From a virus, in the IMG/VR virus record IMGVR_UViG_3300017917_005384, positions 1 to 64,000 of that record: a stretch of 64,000 nucleotides of DNA. One strand, 5' to 3'. The first letter of the stretch is position 1; each line of letters begins with the position of its first letter. The position numbers were made by a program, and so were the translations under genes. The notes under the pieces were generated by a model. The model did no database searches. It was not told the origin of the DNA and saw only the letters and a list, made by a program, of their open reading frames with translations. Positions 49,291-57,256 of this stretch are shown one piece after another.

Positions 49291-49921
49291 AATCTATATT
49301 TACTTCTTAGAAAAGAATAATAATGTCTTTTATGTTGGTAAAACAAAAAATCCTAAACGTAGAGAATATGATTGGAAAAGAGAATTTGGAGAAGACATTA
49401 ATTTTAATTTAGTAGATGAAATAGAAGATAATAAAATAATATGGAAATTTTGGGAAAATTATTGGATTCAACAATTTAAACAGTGGGGTTTTAATTTAAT
49501 TAACCAAAACGAAGGTGGTGGTGGTTTAGATAAACATTCTGATGAAACTATTGAAAAAATTAGATCTAAAAAAATAGGTGTAAAACAAAATAGAACTAAA
49601 ATTAGAAAAGATAAAGGATTAAAACATAATAAACAACAAGGTATTAAGATTGGTCGTCCTGAAGGATTTAGATACAGTGAAGAACTTAAATTACATTTAA
49701 GTAATAAAATGAAAGGACGTTCAAAACATACTGAAGAAGGAAAATATAAATTTGTAGATAATAAGGTTTATTCTTTTATTAATATAGATACTAATGAAGA
49801 ATTTAATGGTATTAGATATGATTTTCAAAAGAAATATAATTTAAAATATAAAGGAATATATAATTTAATAACAAGTAAAGCAAAAACATATAAAAGATGG
49901 AAAATAAAAGAATTAAATTAA
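49256..49921 (+). CDS. GIY-YIG homing endonuclease
   Basis: A 221-residue protein. IYIYFLEKNNNVFYVGKTKN followed by PKRRE is a GIY-YIG core. The C-terminal half has basic NUMOD-type DNA-binding segments (GRPEGFRYSEELKLHLSNKM, YSFINIDTNEEFNGI). It begins inside the 3' end of the first dehydrogenase fragment. An internal later start is possible, because the first residues (MILMKSNLKQ) are encoded by the host gene's sequence in another frame. Confidence 0.8.
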   Translation: MILMKSNLKQTRIYIYFLEKNNNVFYVGKTKNPKRREYDWKREFGEDINFNLVDEIEDNKIIWKFWENYWIQQFKQWGFNLINQNEGGGGLDKHSDETIEKIRSKKIGVKQNRTKIRKDKGLKHNKQQGIKIGRPEGFRYSEELKLHLSNKMKGRSKHTEEGKYKFVDNKVYSFINIDTNEEFNGIRYDFQKKYNLKYKGIYNLITSKAKTYKRWKIKELN

Positions 49922-50313
49922 TAGATTTATTAGAAGAAACAATAAATTGGGATAGAGCATCTGAATTTTATGATACTGGCAATTATGTGACTATAAATAA
50001 AGGTTATGGTATTATAGAGTTTGGTCTAGAAACACTATCAGATGGAGAAGAAGCATTATTCATTAATGATATTTCTATTAAACCGGAATTTCAAGGAAAA
50101 GGATATGGTTCTAAAATTATTCAAAGTGCTATAGAATATGCTAAAGAGCAAGGAATACCAGTAGCATTAAGAGCATCCGTAGGAGGGCATTATAATACAA
50201 ATAGTAATATGTCACAAGAAGATTTGATTAAATTTTATAAAAAATTTGGATTTGAAAATAGACCAGATCTATCAAATTTTGGGCACGATGATATTTTTAT
50301 GGTTAAATTTTAA
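49897..50313 (+). CDS. GNAT acetyltransferase with MIKL-type leader
   Basis: A 138-residue protein. The N-terminus MENKRIKLIDLLEETINW contains IKLIDLLEE, the MIKLxDIL-type leader with an LLE site. GNAT motif A, ISIKPEFQGKGYGSKIIQSA (QGKGYG acetyl-CoA loop), is followed by FYKKFGFENR. Its start overlaps the endonuclease gene by 25 bases. It would acetylate a protein or small molecule, possibly after injection into the host (inference). Confidence 0.75.
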   Translation: MENKRIKLIDLLEETINWDRASEFYDTGNYVTINKGYGIIEFGLETLSDGEEALFINDISIKPEFQGKGYGSKIIQSAIEYAKEQGIPVALRASVGGHYNTNSNMSQEDLIKFYKKFGFENRPDLSNFGHDDIFMVKF

Positions 50314-50324
50314 AAATAAATAAT

Positions 50325-51104
50325 ATGAAAAAAATAAAATACGACTCTCTTATATTTGCTGTAGGCAAATCAGGTATTGATTTTGCACAACAACTATCAA
50401 ATGATTATAAACTACCAACTGAACCTAAATCAGTTCAAATAGGTGTTCGTTTTGAAGCACCACAAAAATACTTCCAGAAATTGATTGATGTATCTTATGA
50501 CTTTAAACTCTATCAAAAATTTGATAATGTATCTCTACGTTCATTCTGTACTAACAATAATGCAGCTTATGTGGCTGTTGAAGAGACTTATGGGGATATA
50601 AGTTATAACGGTCATGCTAAGAAAGGTGAAGAATTTCGTAATGATATGACTAATTTTGGTATCTTGATGGAAATTAAAGGTATTGAGAATCCATTTGAGT
50701 GGTCACGTAATGTAGTTAAAAAACTACAGGTTGATGATTATGGAGGAATATATTATAGCCCTGATAAAGATCGTATGCCTTCTCTTACATCTGAAGGAGC
50801 ACCTATCAAAACATTTAAAGTAGATAATTTAGGATTATTTAAATACGCAATGGGAGAATATGCCCAATATATAATTGATTTTATCGAACAAATGAATAAA
50901 ATATTTCATTTTGGTAATGAATATGGTTTTTATGCTCCTGAAGTAAAATATCTTAGCCCTGAGCCTCTAGTAGATTATTCGAATCTTGCATTGGTTAATT
51001 TTCCTAATATTCACTTTGTAGGTGATGCTTTAAGTGCTCGTGGTATTACAGTAAGTGGAGCGCAAGGGATATATGTAGCTGAAAGTATATTAAAAAAAGT
51101 ATAA
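50325..51104 (+). pseudogene. FAD-dependent dehydrogenase, C-terminal fragment
   Basis: Encodes 259 residues with its own ATG. KYDSLIFAVGKSGIDFAQQL and the end FVGDALSARGITVSGAQGIY (the terminal GD...G...A FAD-contact motif) are the second half of the same dehydrogenase family. Clean start and stop codons mean a stable fragment may still be made. Not obviously decayed, which suggests a recent insertion or trans-complementation. Confidence 0.75.
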
Positions 51105-51120
51105 ATATTTAATTTTTGGT

Positions 51121-51130
51121 AATATTTATT
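51121..51130 (+). promoter_or_regulatory. Late-type AATATTTATT motif
   Basis: A second, AATATTTAAT, lies at about 51105-51114, and this one is 16 bases before the ATG at 51147. Confidence 0.4.
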
Positions 51131-51146
51131 AACACAATGATGGTAA

Positions 51147-51638
51147 ATGAAAAAATCAGAACTAAGACAAATAATCAAGGAAGAAATTACCAAAGTATTA
51201 AATGAATTTGAAGATTTATCTATTAAAAATAATTATCTAGACAAAAATTTTTATGACCCTATAACAAAAGAATACTCAGAAGATGTAGTAGTGGATAGTA
51301 ATAAAATATTTAAAGATTTATTAAAAACCAAAGTATATTATAAATCAAAATTACCATTATATCAAAACAATAAACCATTAACTGACTCTCAAATAGACTC
51401 ACTAATTGATACATTTGCTGCTAATGAAAGAGATATCATGATTTCTGACATACCTGATATAGATAAAGTAAAATGGATAAATAAATGGAAAAGGGTAGAT
51501 CTAGATGATTTAACTGATAATTTTATAAGTTTTGTAGAGGGTATATCTGAAAATTGGGAAGAATGGGAATTCCATGATGTTAATCAAACACGATATTCTG
51601 ATAATTATCCATCAGAAAATAAATGGAACCAACTTTAA
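51147..51638 (+). CDS. MKKSELRQIIKEE-leader protein, 163 aa
   Basis: Leader MKKSELRQIIKEEITKVLNE, then an acidic, mostly helical cargo (PITKEYSEDVVVDSNKIFKD, ENWEEWEFHDVN). No family recognised. The next gene has an almost identical leader but unrelated cargo. Confidence 0.65.
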   Translation: MKKSELRQIIKEEITKVLNEFEDLSIKNNYLDKNFYDPITKEYSEDVVVDSNKIFKDLLKTKVYYKSKLPLYQNNKPLTDSQIDSLIDTFAANERDIMISDIPDIDKVKWINKWKRVDLDDLTDNFISFVEGISENWEEWEFHDVNQTRYSDNYPSENKWNQL

Positions 51639-51661
51639 TTAAAAATGAATACTCAAATAAA

Positions 51662-52618
51662 ATGAAAAAATCAGAACTAAGACAAATAATTAGAGAAGAA
51701 TTACAAAAACTAGCTGAAACACCTCAATATGAAAAACAACCTGTAGATGAAGGTTGGAAAGAAAATGCTATGGCTTTAGCATTAACTGCTGCTAGTATGA
51801 TAGGAGGGGGTAAAAAAGCAAAAGGACAAGATATCCTACAAAAATCTCCCGTTGCTGCTGCTACTGTTAAACAAACACAAGATACATTATCTGTTAATTT
51901 TAATGATAATTTTAAAAGCGGTAGATATACTCTTAGTGCTGAATCATCAAAAGATATAGTAGAAAAATTAAGAGCTATAGGCAACTTTATTAGAAATAAC
52001 CCAAATAATAATATTAAAATAAGTATCATTTCAAGTGAATCTAAAGTTCCTAATTATGATAAAGAACCTTCATCTTCTACTTATAATTCTCGCTTAAACA
52101 CAGGTGAATTAGCTAGTAAAAGATCAGCTTCAATGAAATATACCATTCAAACTTTACTCAAAGATTTGGAAAAAAATGGTGTAGATACTAGTAAAGTAAC
52201 TTTTGAACCTGCTCAAAATTTAGTTGGAGGACCAGAATGGAAACAAGGAATGTCACCTTCTGATTCTCAATTTGTCAAACATCAGTTTGTTAAAGTTGTT
52301 ATATCTTTATCTGATGAAAACAAAGTTGACTATTCTGCTTTTGCTAAAGAAGGAGAAAGTTATTTTGACGCTAACGACCATTTAACTGCTATAGTATTTT
52401 ACAGAACAAGAGAAGCATATGATAGATCTCAATCTGGCCTAGTAGATACAGGCCGTGAAGATGTTTTAGTAAGATTTGTAGATAAAAATGGAAAATTTAT
52501 AGGAGAAGATTATTTATTGGATAATAGCTGGTGGAATACTAATAAAAATATTAGCAGTGAAATGACTTCTGAATTTAAAGAAAAAATTATTAAGAACGGA
52601 AAACGAGTTAAACCATAA
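51662..52618 (+). CDS. Leader-bearing OmpA-like protein
   Basis: A 318-residue protein from MKKSELRQIIREELQKLAE. The frame is open from 51623, but the shared leader fixes the start. A short hydrophobic stretch (NAMALALTAASMIGGG) could be a membrane segment. Residues ~75-220 resemble an OmpA-like peptidoglycan-binding domain: NFKSGRYTLSAESSKDIVEK, NIKISIISSES, LASKRSASMKYTIQTLL. It might anchor a packaged or injected protein to the cell wall. Confidence 0.6.
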   Translation: MKKSELRQIIREELQKLAETPQYEKQPVDEGWKENAMALALTAASMIGGGKKAKGQDILQKSPVAAATVKQTQDTLSVNFNDNFKSGRYTLSAESSKDIVEKLRAIGNFIRNNPNNNIKISIISSESKVPNYDKEPSSSTYNSRLNTGELASKRSASMKYTIQTLLKDLEKNGVDTSKVTFEPAQNLVGGPEWKQGMSPSDSQFVKHQFVKVVISLSDENKVDYSAFAKEGESYFDANDHLTAIVFYRTREAYDRSQSGLVDTGREDVLVRFVDKNGKFIGEDYLLDNSWWNTNKNISSEMTSEFKEKIIKNGKRVKP

Positions 52619-52623
52619 TTTTG

Positions 52624-52648
52624 GGCAAAATTTTTATTATAAATTTAT
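52624..52648 (+). promoter_or_regulatory. Early-type promoter for lipoprotein gene
   Basis: GGCAAAA at 52624 and TAAATTTAT at 52640. Drives the gene at 52667. Confidence 0.6.
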
Positions 52649-52666
52649 AATAATAAAAAAAAACAT

Positions 52667-52837
52667 ATGACAAAATTATTAATTATTTTATCTGTTCTTA
52701 GTTTAACATCATGTGGAATTATTAAACATAATTCTAATAAATGTAATATTACTAAACATAATCACTATAAAGATCCAGTAGATGCTGCTGTTTATAGTAC
52801 AATGAAGAAACTAAAGCAAGATAAAATTATTAATTAA
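52667..52837 (+). CDS. Small lipoprotein candidate, 56 aa
   Basis: MTKLLIILSVLSLTSCG is a lipoprotein signal peptide with lipobox LTSC, cysteine at residue 16. The mature part is short, His/Lys-rich (KHNSNKCNITKHNHYKDP). Another lipoprotein candidate is at 11707. A superinfection-exclusion or envelope role is possible (inference). Confidence 0.7.
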   Translation: MTKLLIILSVLSLTSCGIIKHNSNKCNITKHNHYKDPVDAAVYSTMKKLKQDKIIN

Positions 52838-52890
52838 TTTTTGAAAATTTGGATTAACAAAACTTTTTTAATAATTTTAATTTAAAACAC

Positions 52891-53136
52891 ATGGAAAAAT
52901 CGCCCGAAACAAAACGTATAAAAACATCAGATGGTTCTATAGTTTATTATTGTTTAGGTAAAATGCATAATTGGGATGGCCCAGCATATATTCCTCAAGG
53001 TAATAAACGTCAAGCTGAATATTATTTGTTTGGTTTTAAACTTACAAAAGATCAATGGTTAGATCGTAAAAAAGACACCAATGGTGTACCTTGGTATAAA
53101 ACATCTGCTGGAAAAGCTGCGGGAGCTAGAGTTTAA
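52891..53136 (+). CDS. Small HNWDGPA-type protein
   Basis: An 81-residue protein: KRIKTSDGSIVYYCLGKMHN, WDGPAYIPQGNKRQAEYYLF, GFKLTKDQWLDRK. The H-x-x-GPA-x-x-x-x-x-G-x-x-x-x-EYYxxG pattern occurs in small phage proteins and is distantly reminiscent of MORN-like hairpins. Function unknown. Terminator follows. Confidence 0.65.
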   Translation: MEKSPETKRIKTSDGSIVYYCLGKMHNWDGPAYIPQGNKRQAEYYLFGFKLTKDQWLDRKKDTNGVPWYKTSAGKAAGARV

Positions 53137-53156
53137 TTATAAAAAAATATAAAATT

Positions 53157-53178
53157 AGGATCGTTAAGATCCTTTTTT
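53157..53178 (+). terminator. Rho-independent terminator
   Basis: AGGATC-GTTAA-GATCCT followed by a T-run, 20 bases after the stop codon of the gene at 52891. Confidence 0.8.
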
Positions 53179-53190
53179 TAATTTTATATT

Positions 53191-53439
53191 ATGAGAGGAA
53201 GACCAAAAGAACCATCATTAGAAGAAAAACCACGCAAATTTAGTTATATTTATGAAGATGAAGATACTACTGAAACTTGGATTTATGATATAGATAAATT
53301 TGATAAAGGTCCAATAGAAGTTAATATTAAGTATAAGGCTGGTGCTGAAAAACGTATAAAAGAACGTATAAAAGAAAATAAACAAATTAAAAAAACAGCA
53401 CGCCAAATGAAAAAAATAAATAAACGTAATAAAAAATGA
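53191..53439 (+). CDS. Basic protein with N-terminal AT-hook
   Basis: An 82-residue protein starting MRGRPKEPSLEEKPRKFS (RGRPK hook). It ends in a strongly basic lysine/arginine helix (KRIKERIKENKQIKKTARQM). The last four bases overlap the kinase-like gene. A DNA- or RNA-binding role is likely. Confidence 0.65.
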   Translation: MRGRPKEPSLEEKPRKFSYIYEDEDTTETWIYDIDKFDKGPIEVNIKYKAGAEKRIKERIKENKQIKKTARQMKKINKRNKK

Positions 53440-53957
53440 AAATAGGATTATGTGGAACTGTTAGTGTAGGTAAAACTACATTAGTAAATGCTCTTAAACA
53501 ATTAGATCAATTTAAAGATTATGAAACTGCTACTGAACGTAGTAAATATCTTCGCGATCAGGGTATTACATTAAATACTGATTCTACATTAAAAGGTCAA
53601 TTAGTATTTGCTGCTGAACGTAGTATTGAATTATTAAAACCTAATATTATTACTGACAGAACAATATATGACGTATGCGCTTTTACACTCTCAGCAAATT
53701 CAATTGATTGGACTGAAAAACGTTATTTTGTAGAATTACTTATGTCTCTTCGTAATGAATATGACATTATAATCTATGTTTCACCAGAAGGAGTAAACAT
53801 AGAAGATAATGGTGTACGTACAACTAACGCAGAATATCGTGATAAAATTGATTATATTATTAAAGAAATGTTAAATGAATATCCACCTAAAAAACTAATT
53901 AAAATATCAGGTAATACAGAAAAACGCATTACTGATATTATTTCTAATATAAATTAA
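53436..53957 (+). CDS. P-loop nucleotide kinase-like protein
   Basis: A 173-residue protein. Walker A GTVSVGKTTLVNAL (residues 7-20), TDRTIYDVCAFTL (~80, DRxxxD as in nucleoside kinases), and an YRDKIDYIIKEML helix. It resembles the AAA_28/nicotinamide-riboside-kinase-type P-loop proteins found in T4-like phages. It may phosphorylate nucleosides or cofactors. ATGA overlap with the AT-hook gene. Confidence 0.7.
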   Translation: MKIGLCGTVSVGKTTLVNALKQLDQFKDYETATERSKYLRDQGITLNTDSTLKGQLVFAAERSIELLKPNIITDRTIYDVCAFTLSANSIDWTEKRYFVELLMSLRNEYDIIIYVSPEGVNIEDNGVRTTNAEYRDKIDYIIKEMLNEYPPKKLIKISGNTEKRITDIISNIN

Positions 53958-53965
53958 TATTTATT
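53956..53965 (+). promoter_or_regulatory. Late-type AATATTTATT motif
   Basis: Overlaps the preceding stop and is 26 bases before the ATG at 53992. Confidence 0.4.
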
Positions 53966-53991
53966 ATTATAAATAAAAAAAAAATAAAAAA

Positions 53992-54342
53992 ATGAAACAA
54001 CCAATTAATGAAATTAAAAGAATGCAGCAACTAGCGGGCATTAATGAAATTAAAATACCTACACCTGGAGGTAAAGATGGAGTATTATATAGGAAATTAA
54101 AAAATGCAGGTTTATTTGATAAATATTTTGATATTTATGAAATTTACGATTATGGAACAGCTTTACAAGAAATAGAAGCGTATGAAATACAAAATAATTT
54201 AGCTTATGAAATAGCAAAAGAAAAAGGATTTAAAGGTAGTTTTGGTGATCTTGTCAATAATGAAGAATTAAATTCAGAGTTGAATCGTTTAGCTGATAGT
54301 TTTGTAAAACAATTTGCTAAAGAAAAATTTAATATAACTTAA
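53992..54342 (+). CDS. LAGINE-leader protein, 116 aa
   Basis: Leader MKQPINEIKRMQQLAGINEI, then KIPTPGGKDG as linker, close to the PTPG/TPGK linker of the gene at 47968. The cargo is helical (YEIAKEKGFKGSFGDLVNNE). No family recognised. A strong terminator follows. Confidence 0.65.
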   Translation: MKQPINEIKRMQQLAGINEIKIPTPGGKDGVLYRKLKNAGLFDKYFDIYEIYDYGTALQEIEAYEIQNNLAYEIAKEKGFKGSFGDLVNNEELNSELNRLADSFVKQFAKEKFNIT

Positions 54343-54383
54343 TATCTATAATTTACTATTTTAAAACAAATTATTTTATAACT

Positions 54384-54420
54384 ATGGTGTACTAAGATAA
54401 AGTACACCATTTGTTTGTTT
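54384..54420 (+). terminator. Strong hairpin terminator
   Basis: ATGGTGTACT-AAGATAA-AGTACACCAT, a perfect 10-bp stem, followed by TTGTTTGTTT. Confidence 0.85.
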
Positions 54421-54421
54421 G

Positions 54422-54446
54422 GGCATAATCAAATTTATAAATTTAG
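54422..54446 (+). promoter_or_regulatory. Early-type promoter variant
   Basis: GGCATAA at 54422 and TAAATTTAG at 54438, 16 nt apart. The ATG at 54450 follows within four bases, so the transcript may be leaderless. Confidence 0.5.
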
Positions 54447-54449
54447 CTT

Positions 54450-54803
54450 ATGATAAAAATAGGAAAATATAATTTAGGGCGTGATGAATTTATTATTTCT
54501 TTACCTTTCGAAGATAACTATAATGTATTATCTACAAGAACTAAAAGAAATATAAATTCATTTATAAACTTTACTGGATTTGAAGCTAAAACAATATATA
54601 TAGGATATCGAAATTTTATTTCAAGAAAATCATATTATATTGAGGGACATATAGATGGAAATCATATAATATATGCTAGAAAAGAAAGTAATAGTCCATG
54701 TGCAGGACAAACATATGTATATTCTGAAAATGGATATAAACAATTCAATAAATTGATGACCAGTTCATCAAAAGATCAATTATTATTTGAAATAAAACTA
54801 TAA
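54450..54803 (+). CDS. Hypothetical protein in MoxR/VWA operon
   Basis: A 117-residue protein starting MIKIGKYNLGRDEFIISLPF. Beta-rich with a C-terminal helix. No family recognised. It sits six bases upstream of the VWA gene, suggesting a shared transcript and possibly shared function. Confidence 0.6.
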   Translation: MIKIGKYNLGRDEFIISLPFEDNYNVLSTRTKRNINSFINFTGFEAKTIYIGYRNFISRKSYYIEGHIDGNHIIYARKESNSPCAGQTYVYSENGYKQFNKLMTSSSKDQLLFEIKL

Positions 54804-54809
54804 TAAGTT

Positions 54810-56018
54810 ATGAATGATGTATTAAATGATGTTAGCAAAATTGCTAAACAATTAATGTTAAAAGAACCATTTTATGGAATGTTTTTATCTACACTTAATA
54901 AGCGCGTTGGAAATGATACACCAACAGCAGGTGTATCTAAACTTAATATTAATTATCAACTAATAATTAATGAAGAATTTTGGAATAGTTTAGATACTGA
55001 TTTCAAAAAAATTGGATTATTAAAACATGAATTACTTCATATTTGTTTTCATCATTTAGTAGATAGAGATAATTATCCTGATCATGAATTACATAATATA
55101 GCAGCTGATATAGAAATTAATCAATATATTGATCCTGCATATTATCCATCAAATAAATTATTATTACCTTCTTCATTCCCTGAACTTAATTTACCATTAA
55201 AAGCAGGTACTAAAGAATATTATAAACTATTACAACAAGCTAAACAAAATGGTACATCTCCGTCTTTAAATGCTATGTTAAATAGTAATCCAAGTTTTGG
55301 AGGAACACATGGGTCTATAGCTGATAATTTACATCCAACTTGGAAAGAATTTGATTCATTGAGTGAAGCTGATAAGCGTTTAGTTAAAGCTCAAATTGAT
55401 CATCAAATTAAAGAATTAGTTGAAGCACAAAGTAAAAATAAAGGTTTAATCCCAGCTGAGTTAGAAAGTTATATTAATAGTCTATTTGAAGAAAGACCAC
55501 CATCATATGATTGGAAAGGATATTTTAGACGTTTCTTTGGATCATCATCTAAAATATACACCAAAAAAACACGTAGAAAATTAAATAAGCGATTCAAAGA
55601 AAATCCAGCACTTAAAATTAAACCAAAGAAAAAAGTATTATTAGGAATAGATACATCTGGTTCAGTTAGTGATAAAGATTTAATGGAATTTTTTAATGAA
55701 ATAAATCATATGTATAAAACTGGCATATCAATCACTATAGCAGAAGGAGATGCAACTATATATAAAGTATATGAATATAATGGAAAAGTATCTGAAACGG
55801 TTACTGGTAGAGGTGGTACTGATATGAATATATTTATTGATTATTTTAATGAAAATAAACAATATAATAGTTTAATTATATTAACTGATGGTGAAATAGG
55901 AGAAAAAACATCAACAACATTTAAACCAACATTATTAGTTTTATGTTCTACAGGAGCCGATATAGAAACTGTAGTAGAAAATGGATGGGGTAATGTAATA
56001 AAGATACAAAATAATTAA
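54810..56018 (+). CDS. VWA-like metallopeptidase (DUF2201-type)
   Basis: A 402-residue protein. An N-terminal zincin-type motif HELLHICFHH (~76-85) with a following D-x-x-H-E-x-x-x-N (HELHNIAADIEINQY) is typical of the putative metallopeptidase part. The C-terminal von Willebrand A domain has the MIDAS motif DTSGSVSD (~286), a conserved T in GRGGTDMN and a later D-G-E (ILTDGEIGE). Proteins of this type pair with MoxR AAA ATPases to remodel or insert metals into target proteins. The partner ATPase is the next gene. Confidence 0.8.
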   Translation: MNDVLNDVSKIAKQLMLKEPFYGMFLSTLNKRVGNDTPTAGVSKLNINYQLIINEEFWNSLDTDFKKIGLLKHELLHICFHHLVDRDNYPDHELHNIAADIEINQYIDPAYYPSNKLLLPSSFPELNLPLKAGTKEYYKLLQQAKQNGTSPSLNAMLNSNPSFGGTHGSIADNLHPTWKEFDSLSEADKRLVKAQIDHQIKELVEAQSKNKGLIPAELESYINSLFEERPPSYDWKGYFRRFFGSSSKIYTKKTRRKLNKRFKENPALKIKPKKKVLLGIDTSGSVSDKDLMEFFNEINHMYKTGISITIAEGDATIYKVYEYNGKVSETVTGRGGTDMNIFIDYFNENKQYNSLIILTDGEIGEKTSTTFKPTLLVLCSTGADIETVVENGWGNVIKIQNN

Positions 56019-56022
56019 AATA

Positions 56023-56047
56023 GGCAAAGTTATCTTGTTAAATTTAT
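56023..56047 (+). promoter_or_regulatory. Early-type promoter for MoxR-type ATPase
   Basis: GGCAAAG at 56023 and TAAATTTAT at 56039. It gives the ATPase gene at 56071 its own start in addition to read-through from the VWA gene. Confidence 0.6.
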
Positions 56048-56070
56048 CTAAACAAAAATAAATAGGTTAT

Positions 56071-57255
56071 ATGGCAAAAAAACAACCACAGCAAGTTTCA
56101 TTAAATGTTAAAGAAACAAAAACATTTCTTAAACATATTATCAACAACAATCGTTTTTTACAACAAAACAACAAACCCCCAGTAGCAGTAGAAGTAGTAG
56201 GCGATTCAGGAATTGGTAAAACATCTACTATTATTCAATTAGCAAATGAATTAGATTTACATTTTGTTAAATTGAATTTAGCGCAGATTGAAGAATTAGG
56301 TGATTTAGTTGGCTTTCCAATCCGTCAATTTGAAGTATGTAAAGATACTGATTGTATTTGGATTGATGAACATGCTGTAGAAGAGTATATAAAATTAGGT
56401 TATACGTTTACTGGATTAAATCGAATGAGTTATTGTCCACCTGAATGGATTAGTGGTAAAACAACAGGCGGAATATTACTACTGGATGATTGGAATCGTG
56501 CTGATGTTAGATTTATTCAAGCTGTAATGGAACTAATTGATCGTCAACAATATATTAGTTGGACATTACCTAAAGATTGGCATATTATTTTAACATCAAA
56601 TCCTGATAATGGAGAATATTTAGTTAATAGTATTGATAATGCTCAAAAAACACGTTTTATTAGTGTCAATTTAAAATTTGATATTGATTGTTGGGGAGAA
56701 TGGGCTGAAAATAATCAAATTGATAATAGATGTATTAATTTCTTACTAAAACATCCAGAATTAGTTACTACAAATATTAATTCACGAAGTATAACTACAT
56801 TTTTTAATTCAATATCATCATTAGATTCATTTGAAACATCATTACCATTAATTCAAATGATTGGTGAAGGTAGTGTAGGTTCGGAATTTACGACATTGTT
56901 CACAATGTTTATCAATAATAAATTAGATAAAATTATTTCACCTAAGACAATATTAACTCATGAAAGTGATGAATATATTTTAAATACTTTAAAAGGTATT
57001 ATTGGTAAAGATGAAAAGTATAGAGCTGATTTAGCATCAATTATATCAACTCGTATTATTAATTATAGTATATTTTATGCTAAAGAAAATAAAATTGAAA
57101 AACAATTTATTGATAGATTAGCATTACTAATTAATGAAAATCTATTCACAGTAGATTTAAAATATAATATAGTAAAATCAATTTATAATGGTGATCAATC
57201 ATCATTTAAACAACTCATGTTGAATAAAACATTATTAACATTTTTAACTAAATAA
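56071..57255 (+). CDS. MoxR-type AAA+ ATPase
   Basis: A 394-residue protein. Walker A GDSGIGKTSTIIQL (~49), Walker B GGILLLDDWNRAD (~134, where DD replaces the usual DE), sensor 1 IILTSNPDNGEY (~172), and an arginine-containing NAQKTRFISVNL (~190). Non-MoxR AAA+ ATPases also look like this, but the neighbouring VWA protein makes the MoxR-type chaperone pairing likely. It would use ATP to remodel phage or host proteins. Confidence 0.8.
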   Translation: MAKKQPQQVSLNVKETKTFLKHIINNNRFLQQNNKPPVAVEVVGDSGIGKTSTIIQLANELDLHFVKLNLAQIEELGDLVGFPIRQFEVCKDTDCIWIDEHAVEEYIKLGYTFTGLNRMSYCPPEWISGKTTGGILLLDDWNRADVRFIQAVMELIDRQQYISWTLPKDWHIILTSNPDNGEYLVNSIDNAQKTRFISVNLKFDIDCWGEWAENNQIDNRCINFLLKHPELVTTNINSRSITTFFNSISSLDSFETSLPLIQMIGEGSVGSEFTTLFTMFINNKLDKIISPKTILTHESDEYILNTLKGIIGKDEKYRADLASIISTRIINYSIFYAKENKIEKQFIDRLALLINENLFTVDLKYNIVKSIYNGDQSSFKQLMLNKTLLTFLTK

Positions 57256-57256
57256 T

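Noticed and set aside
48766-51104. Group I intron in the FAD-dehydrogenase gene
   Set aside because: No conserved intron core was seen. Both fragments have proper start and stop codons, so free-standing insertion fits better. An RNA test is proposed above.
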